A stretch of 64,000 bases of DNA. It comes from Amycolatopsis eburnea (GTDB lineage: Bacteria > Actinomycetota > Actinomycetes > Mycobacteriales > Pseudonocardiaceae). The stretch spans positions 428,292-492,291 of the forward strand of contig NZ_RSEC01000021.1 in the NCBI RefSeq assembly GCF_003937945.1, written 5' to 3'. Position 1 is the first letter of the stretch, and each line of letters opens with the position of its first letter. The translations under genes were made by a program, and so were the position numbers. Under the pieces are notes generated by a model. It was given only the letters and a program-made list of their open reading frames with translations. It did no database searches and was not told where the DNA came from. Shown here piece by piece: positions 17,265 through 26,479 of the stretch.

Positions 17265-17791
17265 AGCCACCCCAGCCGTTCGCCCAGCGCGTTCTCGATC
17301 CGCTTCGCGGTGTCCTCGTCCGACGACGCCGGCGCGACCAGGTCCAGCACGGACGCCCACTCCAGGATGATCGTCGCGACCGTCTCGGCTTCCCGCTCGT
17401 GGTCGGTGTCGTAGGAGGTCCGCAGCAGGGCCCGCCGGACCGGCTCTGGCGTCAGGTCCGGGGGCGGCCCCGGCGGCGTCAGGCCGGTGACCAGGCTGTC
17501 GTCCTCCGCGGTGGCGTGGTGCCCGGCCAGCATGTGGCCTAGTTCGTGCAGGATGATGTGGCTCTGGTGGGCTTTGCTGGTGTCGCGCTGGTAGATGATG
17601 TAGTCGGCCCGCTCGGTGGCGATCCACGCGCCGAACGGACCCGGCACCGGGATCCGGTGCGCGATCAGCCGGATCGGCCGCCCGCGCTGCTCACCCACGC
17701 TGCGGCACAGCTCGGCGACGTCCAGGGGCGGCCGGATGCCCAGTTCGTTCAGCAACCGCCGGCAGCGGCGCCGCAGCTCGCGTTCCTTCAC
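17261..17791 (-). CDS. ImmA/IrrE-family metallo-endopeptidase
   Basis: 176 residues with the zinc motif HELGH at residues 82-86 and a downstream acidic helix HEREAETVATIILEW supplying the third ligand. ImmA/IrrE (COG2856) peptidases cleave repressors or similar partners in response to signals. No XRE repressor is adjacent here; instead the gene is coupled through GTGA to a polytopic membrane protein. A membrane-linked proteolytic switch is the natural hypothesis, with an unknown target. The ATG at 17791 is the only start giving the full N-terminal helix. Confidence 0.85.
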   Translation of the reverse strand: MKERELRRRCRRLLNELGIRPPLDVAELCRSVGEQRGRPIRLIAHRIPVPGPFGAWIATERADYIIYQRDTSKAHQSHIILHELGHMLAGHHATAEDDSLVTGLTPPGPPPDLTPEPVRRALLRTSYDTDHEREAETVATIILEWASVLDLVAPASSDEDTAKRIENALGERLGWL

Positions 17792-17850
17792 CCGTCATCC
17801 TGCCGTCGCCGTGCTCGTCGTCCGGCCCTTTACCGTAGACGACGCCGATC

Positions 17851-19149
17851 TCACACGTAGAGGCTGCGCGCCGCCGCGTCGGTCAGGCAGAGCGCGGGGA
17901 TCGCGTGGTGCACGAACGCGAAATTGTTCACACGCAGGCGGCCGTCCGGCAGGTTTTCGTCGTACGTCTGCTGCCACACGTCGTCGCCGTCGCGGTCGAA
18001 GGGCAAGTACGCCACCGAGACGCGCTTGTCGGGGGACTCCGCCAGCCCGTTCTTCCCGCGCTTGAACGGGTTCGCCTTGCCGCCGGTCAGCGCGGTCGTG
18101 GTCGCCGGGAAGGAATGCGTGTAGAAGCGCACGCTCTTGCCCTTGAACGTGCCGCGCCCGCTCGTCAGCTTCGACCACCCGCCCGCGGCGGCGATCATGG
18201 GGTCGGCGAAACCCTCCGGCGGATCGAAGACGAAGAGCTCGTTGAACTCGTCCTTCATGAAGGTCCCGACCCTCGGATCCCGTTTCGCGGCGGCCACGTT
18301 GTCGGTGAGGAACTTCGCGACGACGTTGCACCCGCTGCTGTTGGCGGAGATCGCGACGTGGGACAGGGTGTCGTCGTGGACCTGCGTGACGTCGCCCTGG
18401 ATCGCGAGCAGGATCGTGCGCAGGGTCGCCGCCGAGTACAGCTGGTAGTCGCGCAGCTGCTGGGTGGCCTGGTCGAACACCCGGCTGATCTGGGGCAGCA
18501 CGATCACGTACGGCTTGTTCGCGTGCCGCAGCTGGTAGGGGAACCCGAAGGTGCCCTGCTGCGGCGACAGGAACGGCATGTCGACCTTGACCGTGCCGTC
18601 GGCCTGCGACCGCGCGTTGTAGACCCACCAGCTCCAGATGTCGTAGTACAGCCAGTCGAACCCGAGCGGCCGGAAGTGCGTGAACAGGTGCGCCGTCTCG
18701 TCCTGGCCGGGGATGTGCTTGTAGTGCACCAGGAACGGCGGCGGTTTCGCGGTGTCCAGGCCCTCCGGGACGGCGACCGCGACGAACCGCGGCGGCAGCT
18801 CGTTGCCGTCGTAGGTGACGCTGTAGACCTTCACCGTGTAGCGGGCGGCCGGCTGCCGGACGAAGTCGAGGTCGAGGACGTCCCACTTCGCGAACGCCGC
18901 CTTCCGGAACAGCGACGGCTTCAGGAACGGCCAGGAGATCGGCTTGGTGATGTCCGGCAGCGGGAGCGGATCCCAGTTCCGGTTCCGGGCCAGGAAGGGA
19001 AGCTCGTCCTTCCGGTTGGCGGTCTGGAGCTTGCACGTGGGCACGTCGCGCAGGCACTCGGCGCTGGGCTCGACCGGCACCGCCAGGCCGGTGGGCGGGT
19101 TGGTCAGCGTCGTCCACGTCGTGGCCGTCACGTCCCTCAGGGTGAGCAC
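17851..19149 (-). CDS. Unknown 432-aa protein, possible alpha/beta-hydrolase-like fold
   Basis: Starts with GTG 19149, whose first base is the last base of the stop of the 1080-aa gene (TAGTG), so translation is coupled. It has no signal peptide. There are many aromatic-rich segments (HFRPLGFDWLYYDIWSWWVY, FRLKAAF-like helices). VAISANSSGCNVVAKFL resembles a nucleophile elbow of a serine hydrolase, although the usual GxSxG is not exact. FYTHSFPATTTAL and a C-terminal FVHHAIPALCLTDAAARSLY might supply a histidine. I do not recognise the family. Its tight link to the 1080-aa protein indicates a joint task. Confidence 0.6.
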   Translation of the reverse strand: MLTLRDVTATTWTTLTNPPTGLAVPVEPSAECLRDVPTCKLQTANRKDELPFLARNRNWDPLPLPDITKPISWPFLKPSLFRKAAFAKWDVLDLDFVRQPAARYTVKVYSVTYDGNELPPRFVAVAVPEGLDTAKPPPFLVHYKHIPGQDETAHLFTHFRPLGFDWLYYDIWSWWVYNARSQADGTVKVDMPFLSPQQGTFGFPYQLRHANKPYVIVLPQISRVFDQATQQLRDYQLYSAATLRTILLAIQGDVTQVHDDTLSHVAISANSSGCNVVAKFLTDNVAAAKRDPRVGTFMKDEFNELFVFDPPEGFADPMIAAAGGWSKLTSGRGTFKGKSVRFYTHSFPATTTALTGGKANPFKRGKNGLAESPDKRVSVAYLPFDRDGDDVWQQTYDENLPDGRLRVNNFAFVHHAIPALCLTDAAARSLYV

Positions 19150-22100
19150 TAGACCTGCTGCCCGGTCTTCGGGTCGTACTCGACCTCGACGACCGCGACC
19201 TGGTCGGTGGGCAGGACCTCGACCCACTGGTCGAAGACCTCGTAGCCCTGCTCGCTCTCGGCCTTGAACCCCTTCTCCAGCGGGTCGAAGCCCTTCTCGT
19301 AGACCATGTCCGGGCGCAGGTAGTTCAGCGTGACGCCGGGTTCGAGCTGCTCGGTGACCACCTCGGTGCCCGCTTCGTGCTTGGCCAGCACGGTGACGGC
19401 CACGTAGCGGAGGACGTCGCGGATGGTCAGCCCGGCGGGGGTCAGGTCGCGGTAGCGGGTCACCAGCGCCGGATCGGACCACGGGTGGGCCCGCAGCGCG
19501 GCGAGGATCCGGGTGCTCTCGCCGTCGGTGGCGGGCTGGTAGAGGTCGTCCAGGCCGGTCGCGCCCTCGATGCTCGGGTCGGACAGCCAGTTCAGCGCCG
19601 CGAGCTCCTTGCCCGGCCGGATCGGCACGACCGCCTTGACCCAGGGCGCGTTGAGGAACGCGTTGCGCTGGTGGTCGCCATCGAGCTGCAGCAGCCAGCC
19701 CAGGGAGCTGCCCAGCCGGGCCGGCGCCGAGTCCGCGGTGATGAAGTAGTTGTCGCGCCGGCTCATGTCGCCTTCGTTGGCCCAGCCGACGGTGTGGTCG
19801 TCGAGGCCGGTGGGGCTGTCGCGGACGATGTGGTCGACGGCCGTCGCGAGCGACGGGTCCAGCGCCGGGCCGCCGCCGGGCGTCTCGAGCCTCGGGTCGC
19901 CCAGCCGGTCGAGCTCCGGGGCGAAGGTCGGGTGCGCTTCGTGCAGGCGGGGCCGCCACCACTCGGGCGCCACGAAGTACAGCATGGCCTCGACGTCGAA
20001 CATCGAGTTGATCAGCTCGGCGAGCTTGTGCAGCAGCTCCGGCTGGGTCGGCCGCCTGCCGTCGATCCGCATCAGCTGTTCGAGCAGCCGCCGGTAGACC
20101 ACCACGCGTTCTTCCTCGCGGAGCACGTCGTAGTCGCGGACCTGGATCTTGCTGGCGGCGGCCACCCGGTCCTGCGCCGCCTTGAGGTACGCCTCGCGCT
20201 GCTTCTGGTCCAGTTCGAGGTCCCGCTTCGCGGCGAGCAGCTTGTTCTGGTCGGTGACCTGCTTGCGCTTTTCGTCCGTGGCCCGGTAGGTCACGGGCAC
20301 GGTGAACGCGAAGAGCTCGTTCCGCTCGCCGTGCGCGTTGTAGAGGAACACCGACAGCGCCGGCTGCTTCGGGACCGGCGTGCCTTCGGGCGCGTCCTCG
20401 GGCTTGCGGCCCAGCTTGAGCTTCACCGCGGCGGTGCTCGCCGTCCAGCGCACCTCGCCGACCTTCGCCGGTTCGTAGCCGTCTCTCGGGGTGAGCTCGA
20501 CGTCGGCGATCCAGAAGCCCGTCCCGCCCCCGCCGACCGGCCGGATGTAGCCGTTGAACGGGTAGCCGAACTGGACGGTGACGTCCTCGGTGTAGTCCTC
20601 CGGCATCGGCAGCTCGTTGGCCGGCGCGACGGCGGCCGCGTCCGGGGGCGCGGCGAGGTGGACCAGCTTCGCCAGCCCCAGCGCCGCACCCGGGTCGTCC
20701 ACGAAGGACTGCCAGCACAGCTGGGTGCCGAGGTCCTGCACCTGCACGCCGACGCGGCGCATCTTGCGGCGCAGCTCGTAGTTGATCAGCTTGCCGGTGC
20801 TGTTCGCGAGGACGTAGCGGCGGCTCGAGGTGTCGGTGGTCTCGGTGACCGTGCGGAACGTGGTCTTGAAGCTGCGCTTGATCTCCGTGCTGAGCCGTTC
20901 GCTCTGCTGGCGCATCTGCTTGTGCGTTTGTTCCCGCGCCTGCTTCTGGGTGTCGCTCATGTCCATCGTCGCGGTTTCGTTGGCGTCGCCCCACACCCAC
21001 CGCTGGTTGGCCGACACCGAGAAGCCGAGCTTGGTGTTGCGCTCGTTCTCGTCCTTGACCGCGGTCGAGACCTCGTCGTCCACCTTGCTCTCGCCGGTCC
21101 GGCTCTGCGTGAGCTCCTGGCCTTCCTCCACGACGCGCTCGACCAGCGTGCGCCGGGTCTGGGACTCGATCAGCTCCAGCGAGCTGCCCGGGCTGAGCCA
21201 GACGTGCTGCACCGGCGGGCCGAGGAACGTGTCGAACTCGAAGAAGTACTGGCGGAACAGGTGCACGATGCCGACCGGGGAGAGGCTGACCCGGTTGAGC
21301 GCCTCGGCGCGGCTCGCGCTCTCCAGCGGGTCGAGCATCCGCTGCAGCCCGCGGTACTGCGAGGTGTCGAACTCGCCCTGCCTGGGTGGCGTGAACAGAT
21401 CGGCCAGCGTCGGCACGAGGTTCTGCGCGGCGAGGTAGCCGAGCAGCCCGGCGACCACGGACTCCTTGGCCGCCATGGTCTCGACCAGTGCCCGGCGCTT
21501 GGCCTCGTCGGTGGGCTCGACGGTGGCGGCGCGGCTGAACAGCACCGGGGAGACCTCGGTGGCCAGGATCGTGTCCAGGCTCGCGCGGGACAGCAGCGGC
21601 AGCCAGGTCGCCGGGTCGCGCGGGTCCTTGTCCTTGATCCGCGCCTGGATCAGGTCGGCCAGCACCGAGGCGATCATCGGGTGGTAGGCGGCGGTCGCCG
21701 GCGCGTCGCCGGTCTTCAGCTCCAGGGTCTCGCCCGCCGACGCGGCCTCGAGGTGGATGACGGGCGGCACGTACCTCGCCCGCGGCGTGACGACCTGGGA
21801 CAGGCCGGCGAGCACGGCGTCGTCGGCGCGCCGCAGCGCCTCGGCGAAGCGCGCCACCGTGCGCTGCGACCGCCACCCCAGCAACGGCTGGATCAGGCCG
21901 AACGACTCGCTCGCGTACGGCAGCGCGCCGGTGAACTCGGCCAGCGGCCGTCCGGTGCCGACCCGGACGGCGGCGGACGGCGCCGGCAGGGCCTGCGAGT
22001 TCGCGACCGGGCCGCCCGCGGCGAACGGCAGCACGGTCCACGGCCGGCCGGCCCCGCTCGCCCCGACGAGGAACAGCTCCCGGTCCGCCTGCGCCGCCGG

Positions 22101-22391
22101 CGCGACGAAGGAGATCGTCTGGGTGGTCCCGGGCAGCCCGACCACCTTCCCGGCGTACTGGCGGCTGCCCGCGGCGTCCTTCTCCAGGAACGCGCCGCCG
22201 AGCGCGCCGACGTCGGGGTACCGGCGCGGGTCCTGGACATCGACGGCGGCGGGCAGGGCGAGCGCGATCCGCTGGTTGCCCGCGAGCTCGCCGAGCGACG
22301 ACGCCTGAACGGTGTAGGTCCAGACCTGGTAGTACGACGTGGCCCCGGTGCTCACCGGCGTCTTGCCTGAGAAGGTCACGGTCAGCGCCAT
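19149..22391 (-). CDS. Large unknown protein, 1080 aa, with long central helical region
   Basis: ATG 22391 is preceded by GGGGGAACCACC. There is no signal peptide. Residues about 1-130 are beta-rich (ALTVTFSGKTPVSTGATSYY). The central part is strongly helical and charged (EEGQELTQSRTGESKVDDEV, KQAREQTHKQMRQQSERLST), followed by TVTETTDTSSRRYVLANSTG and KLINYELRRKMRRVGVQVQD, a well-ordered, probably conserved core. A second coiled region (RDLELDQKQREAYLKAAQDR) precedes a C-terminal domain ending YDPKTGQQV. It could be a structural or scaffolding protein; no enzyme motif was found. It leads a two-gene unit with the 432-aa protein. Confidence 0.65.
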   Translation of the reverse strand: MALTVTFSGKTPVSTGATSYYQVWTYTVQASSLGELAGNQRIALALPAAVDVQDPRRYPDVGALGGAFLEKDAAGSRQYAGKVVGLPGTTQTISFVAPAAQADRELFLVGASGAGRPWTVLPFAAGGPVANSQALPAPSAAVRVGTGRPLAEFTGALPYASESFGLIQPLLGWRSQRTVARFAEALRRADDAVLAGLSQVVTPRARYVPPVIHLEAASAGETLELKTGDAPATAAYHPMIASVLADLIQARIKDKDPRDPATWLPLLSRASLDTILATEVSPVLFSRAATVEPTDEAKRRALVETMAAKESVVAGLLGYLAAQNLVPTLADLFTPPRQGEFDTSQYRGLQRMLDPLESASRAEALNRVSLSPVGIVHLFRQYFFEFDTFLGPPVQHVWLSPGSSLELIESQTRRTLVERVVEEGQELTQSRTGESKVDDEVSTAVKDENERNTKLGFSVSANQRWVWGDANETATMDMSDTQKQAREQTHKQMRQQSERLSTEIKRSFKTTFRTVTETTDTSSRRYVLANSTGKLINYELRRKMRRVGVQVQDLGTQLCWQSFVDDPGAALGLAKLVHLAAPPDAAAVAPANELPMPEDYTEDVTVQFGYPFNGYIRPVGGGGTGFWIADVELTPRDGYEPAKVGEVRWTASTAAVKLKLGRKPEDAPEGTPVPKQPALSVFLYNAHGERNELFAFTVPVTYRATDEKRKQVTDQNKLLAAKRDLELDQKQREAYLKAAQDRVAAASKIQVRDYDVLREEERVVVYRRLLEQLMRIDGRRPTQPELLHKLAELINSMFDVEAMLYFVAPEWWRPRLHEAHPTFAPELDRLGDPRLETPGGGPALDPSLATAVDHIVRDSPTGLDDHTVGWANEGDMSRRDNYFITADSAPARLGSSLGWLLQLDGDHQRNAFLNAPWVKAVVPIRPGKELAALNWLSDPSIEGATGLDDLYQPATDGESTRILAALRAHPWSDPALVTRYRDLTPAGLTIRDVLRYVAVTVLAKHEAGTEVVTEQLEPGVTLNYLRPDMVYEKGFDPLEKGFKAESEQGYEVFDQWVEVLPTDQVAVVEVEYDPKTGQQV

Positions 22392-22550
22392 GGTGGTTCC
22401 CCCGATCGTTCGGCCGCCATCGTCCTGCGGTTCCGGGAGGAGGGGAGGAGGCACGGGGTCCGCCCAAAGGGAGCAACCGGGTGCCCTTCGGGGCAGTATT
22501 GCCAGACCCCTGCCAGGGCGGTGTGCGTCGCCTGCCAGCGGTCCCCGGCA

Positions 22551-22575
22551 CTCTCTGGAACGTAATTCCAGAGAG
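22551..22575. promoter_or_regulatory. Perfect inverted repeat upstream of the FAD monooxygenase
   Basis: Arms CTCTCTGGAA (22551-22560) and TTCCAGAGAG (22566-22575) with a 5-bp CGTAA centre end 13 bp before the ATG at 22589. This looks like an operator overlapping the promoter or ribosome-binding site of the monooxygenase. No adjacent regulator is obvious; the MerR at 24.7-25.1 kb is not a typical reader of such a site. Confidence 0.6.
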
Positions 22576-22588
22576 CGAAGGAGCCGCC

Positions 22589-23707
22589 ATGCGCACCCCA
22601 GTCACGATCATCGGCGCCGGGCTCGGGGGACTCACCCTCGCCCGCGTGCTGCACGTCCACGGCATCGAAGCCGTCGTCTACGAAGCCGAGGCTTCACCCA
22701 TGGCGCGGATGCAGGGCGGGATGCTCGACATCCACGACTACAACGGCCGGCTCGCCGTCGAGGCCGCCGGGCTGATGACGGAGTTCCGGGGCTTGATCCT
22801 GGAGGGCCGTCAGGCGATGCGCGTCCTGGACGCGAGCGGGAAGCTGGTGTTCGAGAAGGCCGACGACGGTTCCGGCGGCCGTCCCGAGGTGCAGCGCGGG
22901 GATCTGCGGCGGATGCTGCTGGACTCGCTGCCGCCCGGCACCGTCCACTGGGGACACAAGGTCGCCGGGGTCCGGCCGGGGAACGAGGTGGTCTTCGCCG
23001 ACGGGACCAGCGTCGAGGCCGCGGTGCTCGTCGGCGCGGACGGCGCCTGGTCGCGGGTGCGCCCGCTGCTGACGGCCGAAACCCCCGAGTACGCCGGGAC
23101 TTCCTTCGTGGAGACCTACCTCTTCGACGCCGACACGCGGCACGCCGCCGTGGCGAAGGCGGTCGGGGGCGGGTCGATGTTCGTCGCCGGGCCCACGCCG
23201 GGGCAGGGCATCAACGCACACCGGGAAAGTGGCGACACCCTGCACGCCTACGTCGAACTCGAGCGGCCGCTGGAGTGGTTCGACGCCATCGACTTCGGCG
23301 ACCCCGCCGCGGCCGCCGCCCGGATCGCGGCGGAGTTCGAGGGCTGGGCCCCGGAACTGACCGCGTTGCTCACCGACGCCGATTCCGGGCCGGTGCTGCG
23401 CCCGCACCACACCCTTCCGGCCGGGGTGCGGTGGGAGCGCGTGCCGGGAGTCACCCTCGTCGGCGACGCCGCCCACCTCACCGCGCCGAACGGCGAAGGC
23501 GCCAACCTGGCCATGCTCGACGGCGCCGAACTCGGTCAGGCGTTGGCCGCGTACCCGGTCGAGGAGGCGTTGGCCGGCTACGAGGAAGCGATGTTCACGC
23601 GCAGCGCGAACCCCGTCGACGAGTCGGTCCTCATCGAGAGCGTGTTCGGCGGCGAGATCCCCGAGCAGCTGCAGCAGCTGTTCGACGAGCTCAAGCCCGG
23701 CAGCTAG
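22589..23707 (+). CDS. TetX-like FAD-dependent monooxygenase
   Basis: 372 residues from ATG 22589, with AAGGAG in the leader. FAD-binding motifs occur in order: GAGLGGLTLARVLHVHGIEA then EAEAS (Rossmann), the DG-type motif LVGADGAWSRVR at about residues 150-161, and GDAAHLTAPNGEGANLAMLD near residue 300. These define group A aromatic hydroxylases, and the overall pattern is closest to TetX and related aromatic polyketide or drug hydroxylases. It converges with an intradiol dioxygenase, sharing the CTAG at 23704-23707. It may detoxify or modify aromatics; substrate is unknown. Confidence 0.85.
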   Translation: MRTPVTIIGAGLGGLTLARVLHVHGIEAVVYEAEASPMARMQGGMLDIHDYNGRLAVEAAGLMTEFRGLILEGRQAMRVLDASGKLVFEKADDGSGGRPEVQRGDLRRMLLDSLPPGTVHWGHKVAGVRPGNEVVFADGTSVEAAVLVGADGAWSRVRPLLTAETPEYAGTSFVETYLFDADTRHAAVAKAVGGGSMFVAGPTPGQGINAHRESGDTLHAYVELERPLEWFDAIDFGDPAAAAARIAAEFEGWAPELTALLTDADSGPVLRPHHTLPAGVRWERVPGVTLVGDAAHLTAPNGEGANLAMLDGAELGQALAAYPVEEALAGYEEAMFTRSANPVDESVLIESVFGGEIPEQLQQLFDELKPGS

Positions 23708-24585
23708 CGCGAGGGCGGCGGTCCGCCCGGGCCGCCGCCGGCCGCCGGGGCCGTCGTGGTGTCGACGCCGACCTTGAGCGTCACCGTGTAGCCGGCGGTC
23801 ACGTCGCCGGTCACGGTGCCCAGCTGCAGCGCGCCGCTGTCGTCGCCGAAGACGTTGTCGCTGCTCAAGCTCACCTTCCGGAGGTTGGACACCGACGCTT
23901 CGTACCCGGGCTGCGCGTAGACCGCTTCGCAGACGTTCTGCGGCAGCGCGACCTGGGACGTCGCGATCGCCTTCGCGCTGTCGGTGATCGACGCCTGGTC
24001 CGGGTACACCTCGAAGTGGATGTGCGGCCACCGGCCGTCGTAGCAGGCGGGGAAGACGCTGGTGTAGCGCACGCGGCCGTCGGCGCCGGCGAGCTGGACG
24101 CCACGCAGGTAGTTCTCGTTCTGGACCCCTTGCGAATAAAGGGAATACCGGCCTTCGCGGTCGCAGTGCCAGACGTACACGGCGACCCCGGCGAACGGCG
24201 AACCGCCCTTGGCCAGGTCCGCGACCACCAGCTCCAGCGTCATCGGGACGCCTTCGGCGGTGCCACTGCCGGTGCCGAAGCTGGACCGGATGTCCGAGCG
24301 GACCACGCCGCTCTGCTCCAGCACGTCGGGCCCGTTGGAGCCGTCGCCGGGGTACGGACCCGCGGTCTCGTCCGGGATCTCGCCCGACGCCGTCGCGGTC
24401 GAAGAAGCCGACGTGGTGGTGGCCGAGGTCCCGCAGGCGGTCAGCACGGCACCGGCCGCGCCGAGCCCGAGGAACCACAGCGCCCGGCGGCGGCTGAGCA
24501 GGGTGCCGATGTCGAAGCCGAGGCCCTGGTCGACGACCTCGTCACGCGGCCGGGGCAGCGGGCGGCCTTCGTAGGTGGGGTTCAT
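23704..24585 (-). CDS. Intradiol ring-cleavage dioxygenase, exported lipoprotein form
   Basis: 293 residues from ATG 24585. Residues about 30-52 hold a twin-arginine-type signal (SRRRALWFLGLGAAGAVLTAC) with a lipobox Cys, then a Ser/Thr linker. The dioxygenase core has PDETAGPYPGDGSNGPDVL, VYVWHCDREGRYSLYSQGV and WPHIHFEVYPD, giving the Tyr and His ligands of non-haem Fe(III) in catechol 1,2-dioxygenase relatives. Tat export with folded iron cofactor fits. The C-terminus is a disordered Pro/Gly tail. Such exported forms are widespread in actinomycetes and of uncertain substrate. Confidence 0.85.
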   Translation of the reverse strand: MNPTYEGRPLPRPRDEVVDQGLGFDIGTLLSRRRALWFLGLGAAGAVLTACGTSATTTSASSTATASGEIPDETAGPYPGDGSNGPDVLEQSGVVRSDIRSSFGTGSGTAEGVPMTLELVVADLAKGGSPFAGVAVYVWHCDREGRYSLYSQGVQNENYLRGVQLAGADGRVRYTSVFPACYDGRWPHIHFEVYPDQASITDSAKAIATSQVALPQNVCEAVYAQPGYEASVSNLRKVSLSSDNVFGDDSGALQLGTVTGDVTAGYTVTLKVGVDTTTAPAAGGGPGGPPPSR

Positions 24586-24667
24586 GGGGTTCACCCTGCC
24601 GCCGCGAGGTTGTCCTGCCTTGTGCGGAAGCTGTGCGGTTGCTGTCAATCGTCCCCGATGGGCGGTT

Positions 24668-25099
24668 CTACGCCTGCCCCGGCGCCCAGAGCCCGTCCGC
24701 GTCGCCCGCTTCCAGGCGGCCCCGGTACACGCCGATCTTGCGGTCGATCAGCTGCAGGTTCTCCTGCAGCTCGGCCAGCTTCGCCAGCACCTCCGCGCGG
24801 TGCTCCTCCAGCAGCGCCAGGCGTTCCGGCTCGTTGCCGCGGCCGGCGGCGACCAGGTCGGCGTAGCGGCGGATCGTCTTGATCGGCATGCCCGTGGCCC
24901 GGAGCTTGGTGCAGATCTTGATCCACTCCAGGTCGAGCTTGTGGTAGCGGCGGCGGCCGCCGCTCGTGCGGTCGACCTTCGTGACCACCAGGCCCGCTCG
25001 TTCGTAGTAGCGCAGCGTGTGCGCGCTGACGCCGGTGTAGCGGGCCGCGTCCGCGATCGTCAGCCCCTCGGCGGGGATCGGCGGTTTGACTTCGAGCAC
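24668..25099 (-). CDS. MerR-family transcriptional regulator
   Basis: 143 residues from GTG 25099. The N-terminal winged helix is classical: LTIADAARYTGVSAHTLRYY, ERAGLV, GGRRRYHKLDLEWIKICTKL. A coiled dimerisation helix follows (LLEEHRAEVLAKLAELQENL) with no metal-binding cysteines, so it is a drug- or stress-type MerR. Only 24 bp separate it from the divergent MFS transporter start, so both promoters overlap and the MerR very likely controls the exporter. Confidence 0.9.
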   Translation of the reverse strand: MLEVKPPIPAEGLTIADAARYTGVSAHTLRYYERAGLVVTKVDRTSGGRRRYHKLDLEWIKICTKLRATGMPIKTIRRYADLVAAGRGNEPERLALLEEHRAEVLAKLAELQENLQLIDRKIGVYRGRLEAGDADGLWAPGQA

Positions 25100-25123
25100 G
25101 CTCTAAATCCTAGCGTCGATCGC

Positions 25124-26479
25124 ATGAACGTTCCGACCGCTCATCGCCCCGCGCTCGTGCTGGCCGTCTGCTGCGCCAGCATCGTCGTGGTCGTGATGGA
25201 CATCTCCATCGTCACCGTCGCCCTGCCCGCGATCCGCCGCGACCTCGGCGCGTCCGTCTCCGGTCTGCAGTGGACAGTCGACGCCTACACGCTCGTGCTG
25301 GCCGGGTTCCTCGTGCTCGCCGGGTCGGCCGCCGACCGGTTCGGGCGCAAGCGGGTTTTCCAGTGCGGCCTCGCCGCGTTCGGGCTCGGTTCGCTGCTGT
25401 GCAGCCTCGCGCCCGGCATCGGCTGGCTGATCGCGGCCCGCGCGCTGCAGGCGGCCGGCGGCACCATGCTCAACCCGGTCGCGATGGCCATCGTCGCCAC
25501 CACCTTCCCCGTCCCGGCCGAACGCGCCCGCGCGATCGGCGTGTTCGGCTCGATGTCGGGGCTGGCGCTGGCGCTCGGGCCGATCCTCGGCGGTGCGCTC
25601 GTCGACGGCTTCGGCTGGCGCGCGGTGTTCTGGGTCAACGTCCCGATCGTCGCCGCCGCACTGGTGGCCACCGCGTTGTTCGTGCCCGAGTCCCGCGCGC
25701 CGCGCGCCCGCCGGTTCGACCCCCTCGGGCAGCTCCTCGTGCTCGTGGTGCTCGGCAGCGTCGTCTACGCGCTGATCGAGTCGCGGCCGCTGGGCTGGAC
25801 GTCGCCGCTGGTCCTCGGCCTGTTCGCGCTCGCCGCGCTCGGCGTGGCCGGCCTGCTCGTCCACGAACCGCGCCGCACGGACCCGCTGCTGGAGCTGCAC
25901 CTGTTCCGCGGCGTCGCCTTCAGCTCGGCGATCGTGATGGCGGTGCTGGCCCTGTGCGGGTTCGGGATCTTCCTGTTCACCGCCACCCAGTACCTCCAGG
26001 ACGTCCGCGGCCTGACGCCGCTGGCCGCCGGGTTGTGCCTGCTGCCCGTGGGGCTGCTGGTGCTCGTGCTGTCGCCGCGCACCGGACGGCTGGTCGGCAC
26101 GCACGGTCCGCGCGGGCCGCTGGTCGTCGCCGGGAGCGCGCTCGCCCTCGGCGGCGCCGCGGCCGCGTGGCTCGGCCCGGCGACGCCGCTGCCCCTGGTG
26201 CTCGCCGTCTTCCTGCTGTTCGGCGTCTTCCTCGGCACGGTCAACCCGCCGATCACGAACACCGCCGTCTCCGGGATGCCCGGTTCGATGGCCGGGGTGG
26301 CCGCCTCGCTGGCGTCGACCGGACGGCAGACCGGCACCACGCTGGGCGTCGCGCTGGCCGGCACCGCCCACGGCGTGTGGTGGCTGGTGGCCGGGCTCGG
26401 TGCCGGGCTGCTCGCGCTGGCGCTGGTGGGCACCGCGCGCCGGGCTGAGGCGCTCAGCCTCCCGCGACCGACGGGATGA
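25124..26479 (+). CDS. MFS drug:H+ antiporter (DHA2-like)
   Basis: 451 residues with 12-14 predicted membrane helices. Family motifs are visible: VVVVMDISIVTVALPAIRRD (helix 1), GLQWTVDAYTLVLAGFLVLA (helix 2), ADRFGRKRVFQ (motif A), and GPILGGALVDGFGWRAVFWV (motif C). These mark DHA2-type exporters acting in the cytoplasmic membrane. The ATG at 25124 was chosen because the divergent MerR promoter ends there; the longer upstream reading frame crosses the MerR gene. It overlaps the convergent MoaD-like gene by 26 bp. Confidence 0.9.
   Translation: MNVPTAHRPALVLAVCCASIVVVVMDISIVTVALPAIRRDLGASVSGLQWTVDAYTLVLAGFLVLAGSAADRFGRKRVFQCGLAAFGLGSLLCSLAPGIGWLIAARALQAAGGTMLNPVAMAIVATTFPVPAERARAIGVFGSMSGLALALGPILGGALVDGFGWRAVFWVNVPIVAAALVATALFVPESRAPRARRFDPLGQLLVLVVLGSVVYALIESRPLGWTSPLVLGLFALAALGVAGLLVHEPRRTDPLLELHLFRGVAFSSAIVMAVLALCGFGIFLFTATQYLQDVRGLTPLAAGLCLLPVGLLVLVLSPRTGRLVGTHGPRGPLVVAGSALALGGAAAAWLGPATPLPLVLAVFLLFGVFLGTVNPPITNTAVSGMPGSMAGVAASLASTGRQTGTTLGVALAGTAHGVWWLVAGLGAGLLALALVGTARRAEALSLPRPTG

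Noticed and set aside
19377..22370. 997-codon plus-strand ORF opposite the 1080-aa gene
   Set aside because: Product composition is Arg/Gly/Gln-rich shadow sequence; the minus-strand gene has the ribosome-binding site and coupled downstream gene.
24575..25123. Upstream extension of the MFS gene
   Set aside because: It reads antisense through the MerR gene and adds a non-membrane Arg/Val-rich segment; the ATG at 25124 gives a normal MFS start.
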